DNA from: CAMREV01 sp051650525
Lineage (GTDB): Bacteria > Bacillota_I > Bacilli_A > Mycoplasmatales > Mycoplasmoidaceae
NCBI GenBank assembly: GCA_051650525.1
Contig: JBOFJE010000001.1
Coordinates: 108,672 to 172,671 of the forward strand
DNA length: 64,000 nt
Direction: 5' to 3'
Numbering within the stretch: the first letter of the stretch is position 1; each line of letters starts with the position of its first letter. Below are positions 20,521 through 31,752 of the stretch, in pieces. The position numbers and the translations under genes were made by a program. The notes beneath the pieces are model-generated. The model did not search any database and had not been told where the DNA came from. It saw nothing but the letters and a program-made list of their open reading frames with translations.

Positions 20521-22452
20521 TTAAACATCTAAGTTTTTTACATATATTGCGTTTTTTTCAATAAATTCTTTTCTATATGAAACATCTTCTCCCATAAGAG
20601 AAGAAAAAGTTTTATCTGCTATTATAGCATCATCTATAGAAACTTTTAGGAGTGATCTCTGTGTAGGATCCATTGTAGTTTCTCATAATTGATCTGGATT
20701 CATTTCACCCAAACCTTTATACCTTTGAATAGTAAATTTTTGGTTGTAAGATTCATTTTTAAGTATTTCTAGAGTTTTCTCATTAAAAGCATACTGATGC
20801 TTCTTACCAACAGAAAATTTATACAAAGGAGGTTGTGCAATATAAACTTTACCTTCCTCTATTAAAGCAGTCATATGTCTAAATAAAAAAGTTAGAAGTA
20901 ATATTCTAATGTGAGCTCCATCTACATCAGCATCTGTCATTATTATAATTTTATTATATCTGACTTTTAAAACATCAAATTCAGATGAAACTCCTGCACC
21001 AAGAACAGTTACAATATCAAGAATTTCATCATTCTTGAAAATTTTACTAATTTCAGCTTTTTCAACATTTATCACTTTTCCTTTTAATGGAAGAATTGCT
21101 TGAAAATATCTATCTCTCCCCATTTTAGCAGAACCACCAGCAGAATCACCTTCAACAATGAATAATTCAGATATTTCTGTATCTTTAATTGTGCAATCAG
21201 CAAGTTTCCCAGGTAATGAATTAGTGTCAAAAGGTGATTTTCTTCTTGCAGCTTCTCTTGCTTCAAAAGACTTTTTTCTAGCCTCTCTGGCTATTAGACA
21301 TTTCTTAATAATTAATTCAGCCTCTAAAGGATTTTCATAAAGAAATTTTTCAAAAATTAACTGTGTCAATTCTGAAATTACTGCTCTTATTTCTTGACCT
21401 GCTAATTTTCTTTTTGTTTGTCCTTCATATACAGGGCTGGGGTGTTTAATTGAAATAATTGCTGTTAACCCTTCAATTACATCATCTTTGCTCAATTTGT
21501 CATCTTTATCTTTCAAAATTTTTTTTTCAAATGCTAATTTATTAATTGTTTTAAGAATTGCATTTTTAAAACCATCTTCGTGAACTCCACCTTCCGTAGT
21601 ATTAATGTTATTGCAAAAAGAAATAATAAAATCACTATAATTTTTATTATATTGAAATGCAAGCTCGCAATTTATTTTCATTGGCTTTATTTTAGAATTT
21701 ATTTTTACATCTTTTTCTAATCCACCATAAATTACACTAGTAATTGATTCTTTATCTTTGTTAATTACAGGAATTCATTCATAAATTCCACCGGAATGTT
21801 TGATAGAAAAATTATTTCCATTAATTTCATTTTTAAAATTTATTGTTAAATTTTTATTTAAATAAGATAATTGCTCAATTCTAGAAACAATAATCTTTTC
21901 ATTTCAATCATTCTGATCCATTATAGAAAAATCAGGATAAAATTCGACGCTAGTACCTGTTTTTAATCCAATATTATCATCAGTGATTTCAAGTTTTGTT
22001 CAATTTTTGCCTCCATTACTAAATTTTATTGCATATTCTTTTCCATTTTGTCAAACTTTTACAGTTAACCATTCAGATAAAGCATTAACAACAGATGCAC
22101 CAACTCCATGTAATCCGCCAGAAACACTATAAGAATCATTATTAAATTTTCCACCAGCATGTAACTCTGTAAATACCATTTCGATAGCACTTTTTTTGGT
22201 TCTTGAATTTATACCTGTTGGAATACCCCTGCCATTATCTTCTATAATTATTGATTTTTTTTTTGTAATGTGTATTTTTATTAAAGAAGCAAATCCGGCC
22301 ATTACCTCATCAATAGAATTATCTACAATTTCCCATATTAGGTGGTGTAGTCCTTTTTCATCAGTAGATCCTATATACATGCCTGGTCTTAATCTAACAG
22401 GTTCTAATCCTTCTAATTGAATAATACTATCTGAATTATAATCTTTCATCAT
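20521..22452 (-). CDS. gyrB: DNA gyrase subunit B
   Basis: ATPase subunit of gyrase. 643 residues with UGA read as Trp at several places. Seen: GHKL ATPase domain with RPGMYIGST, EIVDNSIDE, DNGRGIPTG and GGLHGVGASVVNALS; then the TOPRIM domain with VEGDSAGGSAK (about 434) and MTDADVDGAHIR; and a C-terminal RYKGLGEMNPDQLW. Full length for the Gram-positive type without the insert. It sits downstream of dnaA-dnaN-yaaA with no recF, usual in mollicutes. Confidence 0.96.
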
Positions 22453-22464
22453 ACATTAATTCCT

Positions 22465-22683
22465 TTATTTTTTTTCTATCAAATATTCTTCATCATTTAT
22501 TTCAATAACATCAAATGAATATATTTTTCTTCCTCTTTTAACTTCTTTTATTTTATTAATATAAACATTGTTATTAATTAAAAAAGTTCTAGATTCTGAT
22601 CCAGAATTAATTAATCCAATTAATTTTAATATTTGACCTAATTTTATTGGTTCATTTAAAATAAAAATAGTATTTTTTTTCAT
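22465..22683 (-). CDS. yaaA: S4-domain RNA-binding protein, YaaA family
   Basis: 72 residues, nearly all one S4 RNA-binding fold: IKLGQILKLIGLINSGSESR, then VYINKIKEVKRGRKIY. This small protein is typically found between dnaN and recF or gyrB in Firmicutes and mollicutes, where it is thought to act on ribosomal RNA or ribosome assembly; its exact function is not settled. It is placed between dnaN and gyrB here. Confidence 0.88.
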   Translation of the reverse strand: MKKNTIFILNEPIKLGQILKLIGLINSGSESRTFLINNNVYINKIKEVKRGRKIYSFDVIEINDEEYLIEKK

Positions 22684-22721
22684 ATTATATTGAATACATT
22701 ATACATTATTTACAAAACTTT

Positions 22722-23879
22722 TTATACAGAAGATAAAACAATAATTTGAATATAATTTTTATTGATATTATTTTTAATTATTATTGGATCAATTTTGACA
22801 TTAGAACTGTTTTCTATAAAATCTATCTCTATTTCTTCACCATCATGAACCTTGATCATTGATAAAATATAACTAATATCAACATTTATATAAAAAGATT
22901 CCGATAAGTTTTTAGATTTAATACTAATTATTTCTTTAGAGTTCCCAATATTATTTTCTTTCGATTTTATCACTAATTGATTTTTTGAAACATAAAATTC
23001 AACACTTTTCAAACCAAAAGATTTTAAAATTAGGGATTTTTCTAGTGCATTTATTATATCTTTTTTATTTACATAAAGTGATATATTATTATCATTATTA
23101 TTTAAAAATTTTTTAATATCTAAAAATTGGAAAGAAGAAGATAGATCCTCCCAATTTTTAATTTCTATTTTAATGCTATTATTAAATATATATAATTTGT
23201 TGTCAAAAAAATATATTTCAAATATTTCACTATTCTTAACTATTGTTTCTATAATTTTAAAAATATCCTTGTGAAACGAAAATTTAAATTTAATTCCATT
23301 ATATAATCTAGACCAAATTGAAAATTGAACAGAATTTGTATAATAAATATTTAACATACCTTCTTCATCAATAGAATTAAATTGAATTGAATTATAAAAT
23401 TTTAAATTGTTAATATAATCAATTTGAGATGGGAATGATATTTTTTTATTAATAAAAAGAATATCATCAATATTTAAATCTATCTTATTTGCCTTGTCTA
23501 TTTCACCTATTTCAAAATTTGGATAATATTCCCAATCTAAAATATTTAAATTAATTTCATAATTTTTATATGAAATCCTTAATATTGAATTATCAACCTT
23601 ATTCATAACAATATATTTTTCATTGCAATATTGAATTACGTCAATTATTTTTTTAGGATCTATTAATAAATAATCGTCACTATTTTGAAATTCATTTTTA
23701 AAAGAAAAAATTGTTTTACAAATATTGTTAGAAATAATTTTCAAATAAATTATTTTATTTTTTACTTCTAATAAAACATTTTTTAAAATAGGGTTATTTA
23801 TCTTTTCATTTAAACAAGTCAAAAAAAACGAGTAATTTAAATACTTTAATAATATTAATCTATCAATTTTTATATTCAT
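22722..23879 (-). CDS. dnaN: DNA polymerase III subunit beta (sliding clamp)
   Basis: Ring clamp that holds DNA polymerase III on the template. 385 residues, slightly longer than the usual 365-380. Sequence identity to well-known clamps looks low, but the N-terminal pattern (NINNPILKNVLLEV-like, here at about 26-40), the DYLLIDPKKIIDVIQY segment and the position directly after dnaA identify it. No internal UGA. C-terminus ends QIIVLSSV in place of the usual hydrophobic MPxRL tail. It is 70 bases after the dnaA stop. Confidence 0.88.
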   Translation of the reverse strand: MNIKIDRLILLKYLNYSFFLTCLNEKINNPILKNVLLEVKNKIIYLKIISNNICKTIFSFKNEFQNSDDYLLIDPKKIIDVIQYCNEKYIVMNKVDNSILRISYKNYEINLNILDWEYYPNFEIGEIDKANKIDLNIDDILFINKKISFPSQIDYINNLKFYNSIQFNSIDEEGMLNIYYTNSVQFSIWSRLYNGIKFKFSFHKDIFKIIETIVKNSEIFEIYFFDNKLYIFNNSIKIEIKNWEDLSSSFQFLDIKKFLNNNDNNISLYVNKKDIINALEKSLILKSFGLKSVEFYVSKNQLVIKSKENNIGNSKEIISIKSKNLSESFYINVDISYILSMIKVHDGEEIEIDFIENSSNVKIDPIIIKNNINKNYIQIIVLSSV

Positions 23880-23949
23880 ATTAATATAATAAATTATTTT
23901 ACTTTTATTTTATACTTATTATTAATAGTCATGTTAGAATTGTTGGAAT

Positions 23950-25281
23950 CTAAATTTTTTTCATTATATTGTTAACAAAATCACTATATTCTTGATTGTT
24001 TTTAATTTTACTTTCCAACAATTTATATGAGTCTATAATAGTGGAGTGATTCCTATTTGAAAAAAGTTTACCTATATCATTATATGAATATTTAAGTGTC
24101 TTTCTAATAATATATATACAAAGATTTCTTGCATCTTTCACATCTTTTTTTCTTGATTTAGAAGTAACATCATTTTTATTAATGTTGTATAAATTACAAA
24201 TAATTTCAATTATAATATTTGGATTAACTATTAAATTATTATTCAGCAAACCGTTATTAATTTCGTTTTCTAATATTATCTTCACTTTATCTATATCAAT
24301 AATATTTTGTTCTTTCTCTTTATTTATATATAAAATAAATTTTTTCATAATTCCAATTAAAATTCTTATGTCATCAGAAAATCTATTTGCAAAAAAAGTT
24401 AAAGACTCATTTGAAAATTTAATAGAATATTTTTTTTCAAATAGATCAATAATTTTAATTATAGAGTTATTATCAGGTTTTTTTATATTTATTACTAAAC
24501 CAGATTTAAATCGAGAAATCATTCTATTATCAATTTTCAAATCGTTAGGCAATTTATCAGAGGTTAATATAATTATTTTATTTCTTTTAATTAGTTTATT
24601 AAAAATAGTAAAAAACACTTCATTTAACTTGTTTTTATTAGATAAAAACTGAATATCATCCACTATTAGCATATCTATATTAGAGTATTGGTTTTTTAAT
24701 TTTTCAATTTCAGAACCACCGATTGTAAAGGATTTGTATACCTCACTTAAAAAATCTTCTGTATTTAAGTACAAGACTTTTTTATTTTTATTTGCTTCTT
24801 TATATTCATTACCCAAAGCCATTACAGCATGAGTTTTCCCCAAACCAGTAGAACCATAAATAAAAATTGGAGAAAATTCATGAAAATCTAAAAGCAATTT
24901 ATCTTTAATATCAAAAATTTCCTTGTTAAAATCACCAAACACATAATTCTTAAACGTCAAGTTTGAGTCTAAGTTGGTATTTAAGTCATATTTTTTATTA
25001 GTTTGAAAATTTTCTTCAAATAATTCATTTTGTAACAAAAATATACATTCAACTTTTAAATTTATTAGTTCAAAAAATTTTTTCTCAATTGTTTTTTTAA
25101 AATTTTCATCAATAGTTTTTTTTGTTAAATAATTTTGGCAAAGAAAAAAAATTTGATTATTTTTCACTTTAAAAATTTTGATATTTTTAAAATAATTGTC
25201 ATAAAAATCAGAATTGTCAAAATAATCTCTTAACAAATATTTAATTTTAGATCAAGATTTTTCAATAGTTATAATTTCCAA
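23950..25281 (-). CDS. dnaA: chromosomal replication initiator protein DnaA
   Basis: AAA+ initiator. 443 residues. Seen: domain I from the start (IEKSWSKIKYLL, one UGA Trp), AAA domain with GSTGLGKTH (Walker A), MLIVDDIQFL (Walker B), and the C-terminal DNA-binding domain with SRKKDVKDARNLCIYIIRK and the recognition motif SNRNHSTII. I chose the TTG at 25281 because AAGGAA lies 6 bases upstream and it restores a normal domain I; a start at 25236 would remove part of it, and TTG at 25287 sits too close to AAGGAA. It reads away from rpmH. Confidence 0.95.
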
Positions 25282-25384
25282 TCTCAATTCCTTATATTTT
25301 ATTAAAAATGTTTATATTACAATATTATATATTATAGTGTAAAATATTAATCAGAATAATGAACATAGAAGAATAGGATGAATT
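25282..25384. promoter_or_regulatory. dnaA/rpmH divergent promoter region, probable part of oriC
   Basis: A 103-bp, almost wholly A/T gap. For rpmH, TTACAA (25317-25322) and TAAAAT (25340-25345) are 17 bp apart, followed by AGGATG ahead of the ATG. For dnaA, TATAAT-like hexamers lie on the minus strand near 25331-25336. No exact DnaA box (TTATCCACA) was found here or in the dnaA-dnaN gap. Genes on both sides are transcribed away from here, as expected at an origin. The origin call is inference. Confidence 0.5.
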
Positions 25385-25531
25385 ATGAAAAGAACTTATC
25401 AGCCAAACAAAAAAAAAAGACTAAAAAAACACGGTTTTTTATCTAGAAGTGATTCTCCTGGAGGAAAAAATGTAATTTCTAGAAGGAGATTAAAAGGTAG
25501 ACATCTATTAACTGTTTCAGATGAAAAATAA
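25385..25531 (+). CDS. rpmH: 50S ribosomal protein L34
   Basis: 48 residues, MKRTYQPNKKKR followed by HGFLSRSDSPGGKNVI, SRRRLKGRHLLTVSDEK. This is the standard L34 pattern with the basic core. First gene of the rightward run and next to the probable origin, as in most bacteria. The rnpA start lies 11 bases inside its 3' end. Confidence 0.95.
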   Translation: MKRTYQPNKKKRLKKHGFLSRSDSPGGKNVISRRRLKGRHLLTVSDEK

Positions 25532-25859
25532 TAATTATAAATTTAAAAAAAAAAACTCGCTTAAAAAAAAAGAATTTGATGAAATTTACAAAAATGGGAA
25601 GCAAGTATTTACAAAATATCTAATTATAAAATCCATTAATTTAAATGCTAGTGATTTCCAAATAGGTATATCTGTTCCAAAAAAAAATTTTAAATTATCA
25701 GTTTCAAGGAATAAAGTTAGAAGACAGATTAAAGATATAATTAGAAAAACAGGTTTCGAAAATGGCAAGCATTTGATAATAGTAAAAAAAAATTATAATT
25801 ATAAATCTAATTATATTAATTTAAAAAATGATATTCAAAAATTAAGAGAAGGTAATTAA
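25521..25859 (+). CDS. rnpA: ribonuclease P protein component
   Basis: Protein cofactor of RNase P, for 5' maturation of tRNA. 112 residues. Seen: the family core KFKKKNSLKKKEFDEIYKNG and the RNase P signature SVSRNKVRRQIKDIIR. Overlaps rpmH and is followed directly by yidC, the common rpmH-rnpA-yidC order. Confidence 0.93.
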   Translation: MKNNNYKFKKKNSLKKKEFDEIYKNGKQVFTKYLIIKSINLNASDFQIGISVPKKNFKLSVSRNKVRRQIKDIIRKTGFENGKHLIIVKKNYNYKSNYINLKNDIQKLREGN

Positions 25860-25860
25860 T

Positions 25861-27057
25861 TTGAGACAAGTTCAGGAAAGAGAAAAAATAGTTCAAATAA
25901 AATTTAATAATCAATTTAAAACAGAAAATATTAGTGATTATAAATATAATTTTACTAGAGCTTACTGAGATAATAAAAAAAATAATAAGTCAAAGTCAAA
26001 TTTTTCTTATTTATTTTCTGTTTTTTTAAAAATTGCAAAAATCTTATTATATTCATTTCTTATGCTTATGGGATTATGGGGATGTTTTCAAACTATGGCT
26101 GAACCAGAAGTCAAATCCCAATTAGCAATGGGATCTGGCCTTGAGTTTGGATATTTATTTGGTACAAATGACAATAGATATCTTTTAGGCAAAAGTTCTG
26201 GGGAATATTATGTATTTTCAATTAATGAATGGACATTAAAATATGGGCCATTTTACGGCTTTTTTGTGTGGCCAGGAGCCTCACTAGTATTAGAGATTAT
26301 GTATAATTTAAGAGATGCATGAGGGGGTTTTAATGCTTTATTAGCAATATTAATATTGGTATTTATAATTAGAACATTAACATTATTGATATCTTTAAAA
26401 TCAATTACATCTCAAGAAAGAATGCAAGAAATTCAGCCAAAAATTGCTGAGGTCAGAGCTAAATATAAATCTCTCAAAGATATGGAATCTAAAAGACTTC
26501 AACAATTAGAGATTAACAATATTTATCGTAAATATAATGTGAAACCTTTTGCCATGTTTGAACAGGTTTTTATAACATTACCTATATTTTTAGTTATTTA
26601 TAGAGTTATTACAATAATAAGACCTTTAAAAAGCACACTTTTATTTAATATTTGAAATTTTTCAAAAGTTCCTATGCAAGAAATTTTTAGTAACTTCAGT
26701 GGGAAAGATGGAGAAGTAGGTGGATGAGTATATATATTTTTCTTATTATTAATTATTCCTATTCAAATGTTATCTCAAAAATTACCACAAATTTTATCTA
26801 AAAAGAGAACTGAAAAATCTTTTGTTTCTACAAACAAAGCTCAATCGGAAATGAAAAAAATGAAAATTATTCAAATTGTTCTAATGGTTGTTTTAGCATT
26901 TGTTGTGATTTCATCAGCATCTGGTGTGGGCATATATTGAGGTTTATCATCTTTATTTAGTATTGGACAAACTTTATTTGTTCATTGATTATTAACTAGT
27001 AAATCTAAGAAATCAAAAAATAGTTCATATTTTTTTAAAGAAATAGGAATAGGTTAA
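25861..27057 (+). CDS. yidC: membrane protein insertase YidC/Oxa1
   Basis: Inserts membrane proteins alone or with SecYEG. 398 residues with about five UGA Trp. Seen: N-terminal membrane segment (about 55-75, followed by GLWGCFQTMAEPEV), a periplasm-like loop, the conserved AWGGFNALLAILILVFIIR segment (GGFN typical), the RMQEIQPKIAEVRAKYK cytoplasmic hairpin, and several C-terminal segments ending in a basic tail. The start is the TTG at 25861 with GAAGG about 9 bases upstream; no in-frame ATG precedes the first membrane segment. ksgA begins on the last base of its stop. Confidence 0.9.
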
Positions 27058-27866
27058 TGAATGAATCATTAATAAAAGAATATTTTGACAAATATAATTT
27101 CTTCCCTTCAAAAAAAAAAGGTCAGAACTTTTTAATTTCCAAATTTTATGCAGAAAAAATAATTAATAAATTAAAGATAGAAAAAAATGATAATTTACTA
27201 GAAATCGGACCAGGCTTTGGGTCCCTAACTTGTGAAATTTTAAAATACAATATAAATTTATTTTTAGTAGAAATTGATAGAAAAATCTATAATTTTTTAA
27301 TTGAGGAATTTAAAAATGCTGAAATTACCAATTGTGATATATTAAAAATGGATTTAAATATTTTTTTTAATGAAAATAAGATTAATAAAGTAGTATCCAA
27401 TCTGCCATATTCTGTTTCATCCAAAATCATTGTGAAATTATTAAGATTTAATTTTATTAAAATACATATTTACATGGTGCAAAAGGAAGTAGCTGACAGA
27501 ATAAATGCTAAGCCTAAATCAAAAGAATATAATAGTTTAAGTGTTTTAATACAGACTTTTTGTAAAATAAAAAAGGTTTGTAATATTAGTGGCGAATGCT
27601 TTTATCCAAAACCTCAAGTCATTTCAACAGTAATATTATTAGAAAGAAGGGATACTTCATTAAATTATGATGAGTTTAATGATTTTTTAAAAATTGCTTT
27701 TTCTAAAAAACGCAAAACATTTTTAAATAATATTAAGAATAATTTTAATCTCATAAAAATAACCGATCTTTTAAAAAAATATAATTTTAAAAATAGTATT
27801 CGCTCAGAGGAGATACCTGTTGATAATTGGATGAGCATATATTTGGATTTGAATAATGAAATTTAG
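27057..27866 (+). CDS. ksgA: 16S rRNA (adenine-1518/1519-N6)-dimethyltransferase
   Basis: Dimethylates two adjacent adenines in the 3' hairpin of 16S rRNA, a late checkpoint of 30S assembly. 269 residues. Seen: KKKGQNFLIS near the N-terminus, SAM motif I NLLEIGPGFGSLT, and the catalytic NLPYSVSSKI (motif IV NLPY). It shares a base with the yidC stop and overlaps ispE by 11 bases. ksgA before ispE is a common Gram-positive order. Confidence 0.95.
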   Translation: MNESLIKEYFDKYNFFPSKKKGQNFLISKFYAEKIINKLKIEKNDNLLEIGPGFGSLTCEILKYNINLFLVEIDRKIYNFLIEEFKNAEITNCDILKMDLNIFFNENKINKVVSNLPYSVSSKIIVKLLRFNFIKIHIYMVQKEVADRINAKPKSKEYNSLSVLIQTFCKIKKVCNISGECFYPKPQVISTVILLERRDTSLNYDEFNDFLKIAFSKKRKTFLNNIKNNFNLIKITDLLKKYNFKNSIRSEEIPVDNWMSIYLDLNNEI

Positions 27867-28611
27867 ATCATATGGAAAAATAAATTTATTTTTGAAAATA
27901 ATGCCAAAAGAAAATAAAAAAAACCTACATGATATTTATTCTTTTTTTCATTTATACAAAAAGATTTATGATTATGTATTTATTAAAAAATCTAAAAAAG
28001 ATTCTATTACTTATTTTAGAAATAATGAAATGGTTAATATTAAAAATTGTATTATTAATAAAACTTTAAAATTTTTGAGAGAAAACTATAATATTAAAAA
28101 TAATTATTCAATAATAATAAGAAAAAATATACCACTTGGTTCAGGACTTGGTGGAGGATCTTCAAATGCTGCCATTTTGATAAAATATATTTTTAAAAAA
28201 GAGAATATTGATATTCCAAATTATAATTGTTTTTATAAAATAGGTTCAGACATACCTTTTTTCTTATCAAGTTGAAAGAATGCATTAGTAACTAATTATG
28301 GTAAAGATGTAGTTAAAATGAAAAATCCAAGAGTTTTTTTTAAACTAAAAATAAATAATATTATATGTGATACTCCTGTTGTATATGCCAAATTTGATAA
28401 AATAAAAAATAATAATCGAAAGAATCCTAAAAAACAATTAGAATATTTATATAGTGGAAAATATTCATTGCTAGAAAATGATTTGCAATTTCCTTGTTTT
28501 TTAATTTATCCTTTATTAAAAGATATCTATAATAATTTAAATAAAACTAGCATTGTAAAATTATCAGGTAGTGGTTCTACATTTATTCTTTATAAAAAGG
28601 AAAAGGCATGA
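27856..28611 (+). CDS. ispE: 4-diphosphocytidyl-2-C-methyl-D-erythritol kinase
   Basis: GHMP kinase of the MEP pathway, phosphorylating CDP-methylerythritol. 251 residues with one UGA Trp; a little shorter than usual (270-290). Seen: SYGKINLFLKI at the start, the GHMP ATP loop PLGSGLGGGSSNAAILI, a SDIPFFLSS segment, and the C-terminal SGSGSTFILY. Adjacent to ksgA as in many Firmicutes. It overlaps gltX by 4 bases. Together with ispF it implies isopentenyl diphosphate synthesis from pyruvate and glyceraldehyde phosphate. Confidence 0.9.
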
Positions 28612-30092
28612 TAAAAAATATTATTAGGACAAGATATGCACCATCTCCCACAGGATATTTTCATATTGGTGGTGCTAGAACTGCATTATTTAATTTTTTA
28701 TTTGCTAGAAGTAATAATGGAATATTTATTATTAGGATAGAAGATACAGATATTGAAAGAAATATCAGTGGAGGGATAGAATCCCAATTAAATAATCTTA
28801 AGTGACTAAAATTATTTTTTGATGAATCGATTGAAAACCCAGGTATTTATGGACCTTACATTCAGTCTAAAAGATTAGATGTCTATTTAGAATATGCTGA
28901 GAAATTATTAAAAAATGGTGAGGCATACAAGTGTTTTTGCTCAAAAGAAGAATTAGAAGAAGAGAAAAATAAAGCGATTTTGAAAAAAATAGCTTTTAAG
29001 TATTCTAGGAAATGCTTAAATTTAAATAACGAGGAAATAAAAAGAAATGAAATTAATAATATTCCCTATGTTATTAGACTAAGAATTATTGATGAGGCAA
29101 TTTTTGAATGAGATGATTTAATTAGGGGCAAAATAAAATTTGAAGGATCTGCCTTGACAGATCCTGTTATTATTAAGTCAAATAAAATAGCAACATATAA
29201 TTTTGCTGCTTCTATTGATGATAATCATATGAAGATTTCTCATGTTTTAAGAGGGGAAGAACATATTTCTAATACCCCTTATCAAATTGCCATTTCAAAA
29301 GCATTGGATATAAATCAAGAAATAAAATATGGTCACTTATCTTTAATAATAGATGAAAACAAGCAGAAATTATCGAAACGAAATAGTGATGTAAAGCAAT
29401 TCATTGACGATTACCACAAAATGGGATTTCCTCCAGAAGCTATTGTAAATTATATTTCATTATTAGGCTGATCTCCAAAAAATAATATTGAAATTAAATC
29501 TCTTCAAGACATAATAAAAGAATTTTCTCTTGAAAATGTTTCATCTTCCCCCAGCATGTTTGATTTCAAGAAATTTGAATGGGTAAGCAGGGAATATTTC
29601 AAAATGATGGATGATGTTACATATCTAGATTTCGTTATTCCATTTTTAAAAGATGAACTTAAAAATAATAAAGATATAAACAATTTGTCACTTATTTTTA
29701 AAGATCAAATTTCGCATGCTATTCAGTTGAATGACTATATTGATGATTTACTAAAAATGAATGATATAACTTTCGAATTTTTAACAAATAATAATATAAT
29801 TGTTTCTAATGAATTTGAAAAATTAGTGAATGATTTATATAATGAATTTTCCTTTGTCGAAGATTGAACACATGATGCAGTTGAAGAGATATTTAAAACT
29901 ATTAAATCTAATAATAATCTAAAGGGGAAGGATTTATATTTACCAATTAGATTAGCAACTACAACTAAAATTAGTGGTCCACAATTGTCTAAGATTATTT
30001 TTTTACTTGGAAAGGAAAGAGTTGTAAAGAATATATCTGAAACAAGATCATTTATAAAATTTTATAAAAAAGCAGTTGATAATGGAATTTAA
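28608..30092 (+). CDS. gltX: glutamate--tRNA ligase
   Basis: Class I aminoacyl-tRNA synthetase. 494 residues with several UGA Trp. Seen: RYAPSPTGYFHIGGARTAL (HIGH-type motif), IRIEDTDIER, the tRNA-binding RGEEHISNTPYQI, and LSKRNSD (KMSKS-type). In an organism without glutaminyl-tRNA synthetase it would also charge tRNA-Gln for amidation. Four bases overlap with ispE; the HD gene starts inside its 3' end. Confidence 0.95.
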
Positions 30093-31284
30093 TAATTTTT
30101 TTAAGGACCCAATTTATGGTGAAATCTCCTTTGACAATAACCAATTATTTTTTGAACTCATTTCTTCTAAAGAATTTATTAGGCTAAAAGAAATCAAGCA
30201 ATTAGGGATATGTGAAAAGATTTTTTACACTGCAACTCACAATCGCTATTCACATTCACTTGGTGTTTATCATCTCTCTAAACTATTTATAAAGAATTTA
30301 GGAATTGATATTAAATCCAAAAATGCAGAAATAACAATGGTAGCAGCATTATTACATGATATAGGTCATGGTCCCTTTTCTCATGTATTTGAAAAAATTT
30401 CTAATGTTAATCATGAAACAATGACTATAAAAATTATAAATTCACCTCAAACGCAAATTAATAGGATTTTAAAAAAATATAATATTGATGTTGATAAAGT
30501 TTGCAACATATACAAATATATTTCTGATGAACCCTGAATGTGACAAATTATTTCATCTACTGTTGATGTTGACAGAATGGACTATATTTTAAGAGATTCA
30601 TATACAATAGGAACACATTATGGAACAATCGACATTCCTTTATTAATATCTAGAACAAGATTGAATGATAAAAAATATATTATTCATTCATATAGAAGCA
30701 AAAATATGATTCAGGCCTTTTTAAAAGCCAGAATATTTATGAAAGAGGATGTTTATGAAAATAATAATGTTATCTTGTATGAGTGAGTCTTAATAAATAT
30801 ATTTGAAGAAATAAAAAAAAGCAGAAAAAAAATTTTGGAAGAAAACATAAATATATTGAATTGAAATAATTTTGAATTCTTATTCCACCCACAAAAAAAA
30901 TTTGATTTCCATAACATTGAAAGTGTCAACAATTATCTTAATTTAACTGATAATCTTCTAATTGATTTTATTAAATCTGCTGCTAGCAACAATATTAGTA
31001 TAGAATTGAATAGTTTGACACACTCTTTTTTAACTGGATGTGGTTTGATATGGAAGGAAGTTAATAATTTTCAAAAAGATAATAATTATGGGGTAAAATT
31101 TAAAAAATTATCATATGATTTATTAATAAACAAAAAAAATAAAAATAGATTTGAATATGACATTTTATTATTTAATTTAGGCATGGAACCCATAAATTAT
31201 ATATGATTTGGTGATATTGTAAAGGAAAAAAATGATAGTATGAAAATAATAAAATTAATGAATACTAATTTTATGAAGGAGTAA
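30082..31284 (+). CDS. HD-domain phosphohydrolase (dGTPase-like)
   Basis: 400 residues with several UGA Trp. Seen: RLKEIKQLG, HNRYSHSLGVYH (first metal His), the HD motif LLHDIGHGPFSH and a later DVDRMDYILRDSY (the fourth metal ligand region). This is the YwfO/SAMHD1-like family, often annotated as deoxynucleotide triphosphohydrolase; the substrate is not shown by sequence. M. genitalium has a similar HD gene near gltX and ksgA (MG461, from memory). GAAGGAG overlaps its last codons and serves rpoE 3 bases on. Confidence 0.85.
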
Positions 31285-31286
31285 TT

Positions 31287-31751
31287 ATGAAAGAAATGGA
31301 TAAGATAATCGATTTAGCAAGAAAAAATTTTAAAAAAGAATCTTTTACTTTTTACAATTTAATGGAATTAGTTTCTAGCAAATTAAAAGATTGTAATATT
31401 GATGCTGCAGATTTGTACATTAATTTAATTGAGGATGTTAGATTTTTATCAATTGGTAAACAAAAATGAAGATTGTGTGAATCATTTAAATTTGAGGAAA
31501 TTGAAAAAATTAGAATGACTATGTTTGGCGATAAAGATTTTCATGATATTGAAAATGATGAAGTTATTAGTGAAATATCTAATGAATTTGATTATAAAAA
31601 TATCATAAATGACAGTGATCAAAATAATGAATTAAATGATGAAAATGATTTTATAAATAAGGACAATGAGGAAGATTTAGGTATATTTATAGACGATGAA
31701 GATATTGATATTAGTAATGAAATAATCAAATCGGAGAATGAGGAAGTTTAG
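31287..31751 (+). CDS. rpoE: RNA polymerase delta subunit
   Basis: 154 residues; one UGA Trp. The N-terminal half is a HARE-HTH domain (FTFYNLMELVSSKL, DAADLYINLIEDVRFLSIG, KWRL), the C-terminal half an Asp/Glu/Asn-rich acidic tail, the classic delta architecture. In Firmicutes delta speeds up release of RNA polymerase from nucleic acid. Followed by fba after one base; rpoE-fba-ychF is a known mollicute order. Confidence 0.9.
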
Positions 31752-31752
31752 T

